64,000 bases of DNA. Origin: Psychromarinibacter halotolerans (GTDB lineage: Bacteria; Pseudomonadota; Alphaproteobacteria; Rhodobacterales; Rhodobacteraceae). Of the stretch, positions 61,261 through 64,000 are shown one piece after another. Numbering within the stretch: the stretch's first letter is position 1; each line of letters opens with the position of its first letter. A model generated the notes under the pieces. It searched no databases, was not told where the DNA came from, and worked only from the letters and a program-made list of their open reading frames with translations. The translations under genes were made by a program, and so were the position numbers. The stretch lies in the NCBI RefSeq assembly GCF_029168315.1, contig NZ_JARGYD010000010.1, positions 95,040 to 159,039 on the forward strand. Direction: 5' to 3'.

Positions 61261-61690
61261 CCGCACCGCTCCTGTAGGCTGCCAAGAAGTCAAAGAGGGC
61301 AAGCGTCAGATAAGTGCCTGTTCCCGTTCCGAGGGCGACGGCGCTCTGCCGCGGACCTCCTGCCGAAATCCAATTCCACCCGAAGGTCACCGCAAGCATC
61401 GTAAACACCATCGCGCCGACCGCTGCGCCGAAGGCTCTGATCACCGGCGACCGGCGCCAGTTTCCGTTGATGTAAAGCGCCGTCAGTCGCGCCCCGGCCA
61501 GGAGCGTCAGAGGCATGGCGATCGAGGCCTCGTCGAAACCGAGGTTCAGGAACCCGCTGTAGGACGGACTTATCCTGAACGTGTCGCCAGGCATCGCCAG
61601 CGTGACCGCGAACATCAGCATCACACACGCCGTCAGCCACTCGGTCGCGCGGCCATGCTCGATCAGGGCCCGGGCGATCTTCTTTGGCAT
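61235..61690 (-). CDS. Multi-helix phage membrane protein
   Basis: 151 aa from ATG 61690 (GTG 61702 would add four). About four hydrophobic segments (TACVMLMFAVTLAM, ASIAMPLTLLAGARLTAL, FGAAVGAMVFTMLAVTF, TYLTLALFDFL). The size and place next to the endolysin fit a holin or anti-holin candidate. No family recognised. Confidence 0.55.
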   Translation of the reverse strand: MPKKIARALIEHGRATEWLTACVMLMFAVTLAMPGDTFRISPSYSGFLNLGFDEASIAMPLTLLAGARLTALYINGNWRRSPVIRAFGAAVGAMVFTMLAVTFGWNWISAGGPRQSAVALGTGTGTYLTLALFDFLAAYRSGADVRVTRPI

Positions 61691-61706
61691 GCTCACACCC
61701 ACCCCG

Positions 61707-64000
61707 TCAGATCTGGTAGAGATTGCTCCCGAGCTTCATCACTCGGAAGACATTACCGTCGGTGCCGAACGTCCAATCGGCCCCGCTGATCGTGCGGATG
61801 TTCCCGCCGCCAGTGTTGTGGCGGAATGTCACCACCCGGGCAGCGTTCTCCGCCAGGAACGACCCGACCGTCCCCTGCGGCCAGTTGTTCGCGATGTTGT
61901 CGCAGTTGTCGGCCGCATCGTTGTTTCGGGTGTCAACGAAGTTCCAATGCTCGATCGCGGTGATCTCACCATCGAGATCGATGGTGAGCTCCGGGTTCGC
62001 CTTGCGCGGGATGTAGAACACGTTGCCGCCGCCATCGACGTAACCGCCGTTCGCCGTGGCGACGAGCTCCTCGCCGTCGGGCGCGGTGCAGGACTCAGCG
62101 ATCGTGGTGCGGGTCACACTCTGGCCCCGGAAATCGATGTTCAACGCGTTCGAATCCGCATTCCTCTCGAAGTCCGCGTCGATCTTCATACGATCGACAG
62201 CCGCCTTGAAGATGATCGCCGCCTCGTCGTCTGTGCCCGCGACCGCAGGCGAGTTGCCCACATCGTCGTAGAGCCCGAAGTTCCGCAAATCCATGTCGAC
62301 GATCCGGCCGCGCGTCGCCGTGTCCTCGAACACGATGCACGCGGACTCGTTATTTTCCGGGCTGGTGCCGAGCGCACTGTCTTTGGCCATCGTCCGATAG
62401 ACAGAGCCGGAACCGATCACGAAGTTCGCGGCCGGGCCCCGGAAACGGTATCCGTACCGCGCCATGTCCTCGGTCAGATCCCCGCCGCCCGCCGCGATCG
62501 GCGCGCCCTGAAAGTGGTTTCCGAGGGCCGAAAGACGGCGGAAGGCTGCCCGCACGTCGACAATGCCTGTGTTTGTATCGGCCATGTCGACCAGGTTGTG
62601 CGAGATGTCGGCCGAGTAGAACTTGCCGTTGAACAGGACGCCGCCGAGATCGAGCCGGTTGTGCCGGATGATCAGGCCGCGCATATTCTCGGTGTCCGCT
62701 TCATTCGCCGAGACCGCGATGTTGCACTGGTGGACACGGTTGCCCTCGAACACGTACTCGCGCTCGCCGACACCCTCCCCGTCGTATTCCTGCGACGGGT
62801 TATCGACCCAATCGGCCGCTACCCACGGCGCCGGGTTGAACGCCCAATTGCAGCCAGCGAATACGCAATCGACCACCTCGATGCCCCGGCCCTTAGACGC
62901 GATGCCTTGGTCGAAGAGGTAGAAGTAGCAATTGCGGATCTTGGAATCGAGGTCCTCGTATTCCGACCCGTCCGCGGTATCGCGCTCGAGGTACATTCCG
63001 ACGCCGGCGGTCTTGTTCGTCCCTCGGAAGGAGATCCCCTGCATCCGCAGGTTCCCGAGCGACCGGATCGCGGGCGCCCCGGTCATGCTCGAGTCCATGA
63101 TCACCGTCGGCCCCGGCCCGAACTGGTTGGCGTTCGGGTTATCGACGCCGCCGCCGAGGATGTTCGCGCCATCGGCGAAGGTCGGCGGGGTGAGGAAGCG
63201 ATAAGTCTGCGGCGGGACGAACATCGTCTTCCCGAACTGAGCCGCGACCTCGCTCGCGCGTTGCCACGCGATCGCGTCATCCTTGAAGGTCGCGCGGCCC
63301 TGGCTCACCAGGCTCATCTCTTGCGGCGTGACATAGTGCGACATCACCGAGGCCGGCGGCCGGAGGATGTTGCGCGGCTTCAGCTTTGCCCCGATCGGCC
63401 CGTTCGCGCCGATGGCCAGCGCAAGGTCATAGGTGCGGGGGGCGCCGTCGTCATCGAAGAAGCGGACGCCATGCTCGTTCGAGAACGAGATGTAGAGCGC
63501 GTTATCCGGATCGCAGGCGATGCTCTGGATCCCGACACCGTTGTTGGCCTCGTTGTTGTTCGAGTGCGTGTAGTGAAGGTCGAGCAGGTGCCACCACGTA
63601 ATCGACCCCGCCGGATCCGCCTGGAAGGCCGCGAGCGTGGCCCAGCCGACCATCATCGGCACCGGCCCGGGCGTCTCGTCCCGGTAGCGCGTGTCGGTCG
63701 CCACGACGTAGACGTAGCCGTTCGTCTCATCGAGGGCGATGTCCACGATGGAATCGTCTCCGAAGCCGGTCGGGAACGCGGTCACCGTCGCTGCGGATAT
63801 GTCGTTGGTGGGCGCGTACCAAAGCGCCGGGTCCGAGCCGTTGTCCAGTGTGGAGTCGCCCCGAACCCCGCCGTAGAACGCACCCGTGGACGAGCGGACA
63901 ATCGTGCCCCCGCCGCCGTTGGTCGCGTCGCCGGTGTAATCGACACGCTCGATGTGGATGGAGTCGCGCAGGATCGCATCGAGCTCGACAACGTGGGGCC
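61707..64000 (-). CDS. Large phage tail-spike/appendage protein, 5' end beyond window
   Basis: The frame is open to the right edge without a stop, so the true start is outside. The visible part is at least 764 codons. The first ~100 residues in the window (FYGGVRGDSTLDNGSDPALW) look like a folded domain, then a pectate-lyase-like beta-helix (WQRASEVAAQFGKTMFVPPQ, then repeated strands such as YVFEGNRVHQCNIAVSANEA). The end (GADWTFGTDGNVFRVMKLGS) is C-terminal-cap-like. It is the most upstream gene of the late module seen here. Confidence 0.75.
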   Translation of the reverse strand, partial: PHVVELDAILRDSIHIERVDYTGDATNGGGGTIVRSSTGAFYGGVRGDSTLDNGSDPALWYAPTNDISAATVTAFPTGFGDDSIVDIALDETNGYVYVVATDTRYRDETPGPVPMMVGWATLAAFQADPAGSITWWHLLDLHYTHSNNNEANNGVGIQSIACDPDNALYISFSNEHGVRFFDDDGAPRTYDLALAIGANGPIGAKLKPRNILRPPASVMSHYVTPQEMSLVSQGRATFKDDAIAWQRASEVAAQFGKTMFVPPQTYRFLTPPTFADGANILGGGVDNPNANQFGPGPTVIMDSSMTGAPAIRSLGNLRMQGISFRGTNKTAGVGMYLERDTADGSEYEDLDSKIRNCYFYLFDQGIASKGRGIEVVDCVFAGCNWAFNPAPWVAADWVDNPSQEYDGEGVGEREYVFEGNRVHQCNIAVSANEADTENMRGLIIRHNRLDLGGVLFNGKFYSADISHNLVDMADTNTGIVDVRAAFRRLSALGNHFQGAPIAAGGGDLTEDMARYGYRFRGPAANFVIGSGSVYRTMAKDSALGTSPENNESACIVFEDTATRGRIVDMDLRNFGLYDDVGNSPAVAGTDDEAAIIFKAAVDRMKIDADFERNADSNALNIDFRGQSVTRTTIAESCTAPDGEELVATANGGYVDGGGNVFYIPRKANPELTIDLDGEITAIEHWNFVDTRNNDAADNCDNIANNWPQGTVGSFLAENAARVVTFRHNTGGGNIRTISGADWTFGTDGNVFRVMKLGSNLYQI

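Overview
The window is chromosomal DNA of an alphaproteobacterium, most likely a member of the Rhodobacteraceae. The grounds are high GC, many TRAP and branched-chain-type ABC importers, an FeS-type (6-4) photolyase, and the gene run murA / DUF2948 / hisD / UPF0262 / phosphatase / infA / maf / RNase G next to tRNA-Phe. A family-typical intergenic element is also present four times.

Layout. 1-3.3 kb: end of an unknown gene, photolyase phrB with an SDR gene, and a secreted beta-propeller protein. 3.3-5.3 kb: leuA behind a leucine-rich leader peptide and hairpin that I read as an attenuator. 5.5-12.1 kb: the rod-shape operon mreB-mreC-mreD-mrdA-rodA, with a ghrA-like reductase coupled to its end. 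12.3-17.9 kb: LysR regulator, TRAP transporter, a kynureninase-like PLP enzyme and an SRPBCC protein, a catabolic unit of unknown substrate. 17.9-23.7 kb (minus strand): a BmpA-type nucleoside/base ABC importer and a CodA-like deaminase whose position equivalent to E. coli Asp314 is Cys. 24.0-32.8 kb: ABC importer operon A, then a minus-strand unit tetR / acyl-CoA synthetase / two MaoC-like genes, then an SDR gene. Nearly identical palindromic sites lie upstream of importer A and of tetR, so the unit looks like one regulon for uptake and CoA activation of a carboxylic acid. 32.8-39.8 kb: DUF2218-SIP flavin reductase, ABC importer operon B and an HpcH/HpaI aldolase behind a 14-codon upstream ORF. 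39.8-48.2 kb: housekeeping block between tRNA-Phe and tRNA-Thr.

48.2-54.4 kb, just after tRNA-Thr, is visibly AT-richer and sparsely coding. It holds a serine-recombinase remnant, a DUF1963 protein, a putative lipoprotein and an output-less dCache sensor, and looks like a decayed island. 54.4-64.0 kb is a minus-strand prophage late module: two beta-helix tail-spike-like proteins (one running off the window), a protein with about fourteen 22-residue repeats, an endolysin, small membrane proteins and a lipoprotein with a C-terminal membrane segment that fits a unimolecular spanin. No integrase, head or portal gene lies in the window, so the prophage continues to the right.

Two themes stand out. 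One is local regulation: the leader peptide, the paired TetR sites, a LysR-type palindrome, and hairpins after both binding-protein genes. The other is the phage tail and lysis module.
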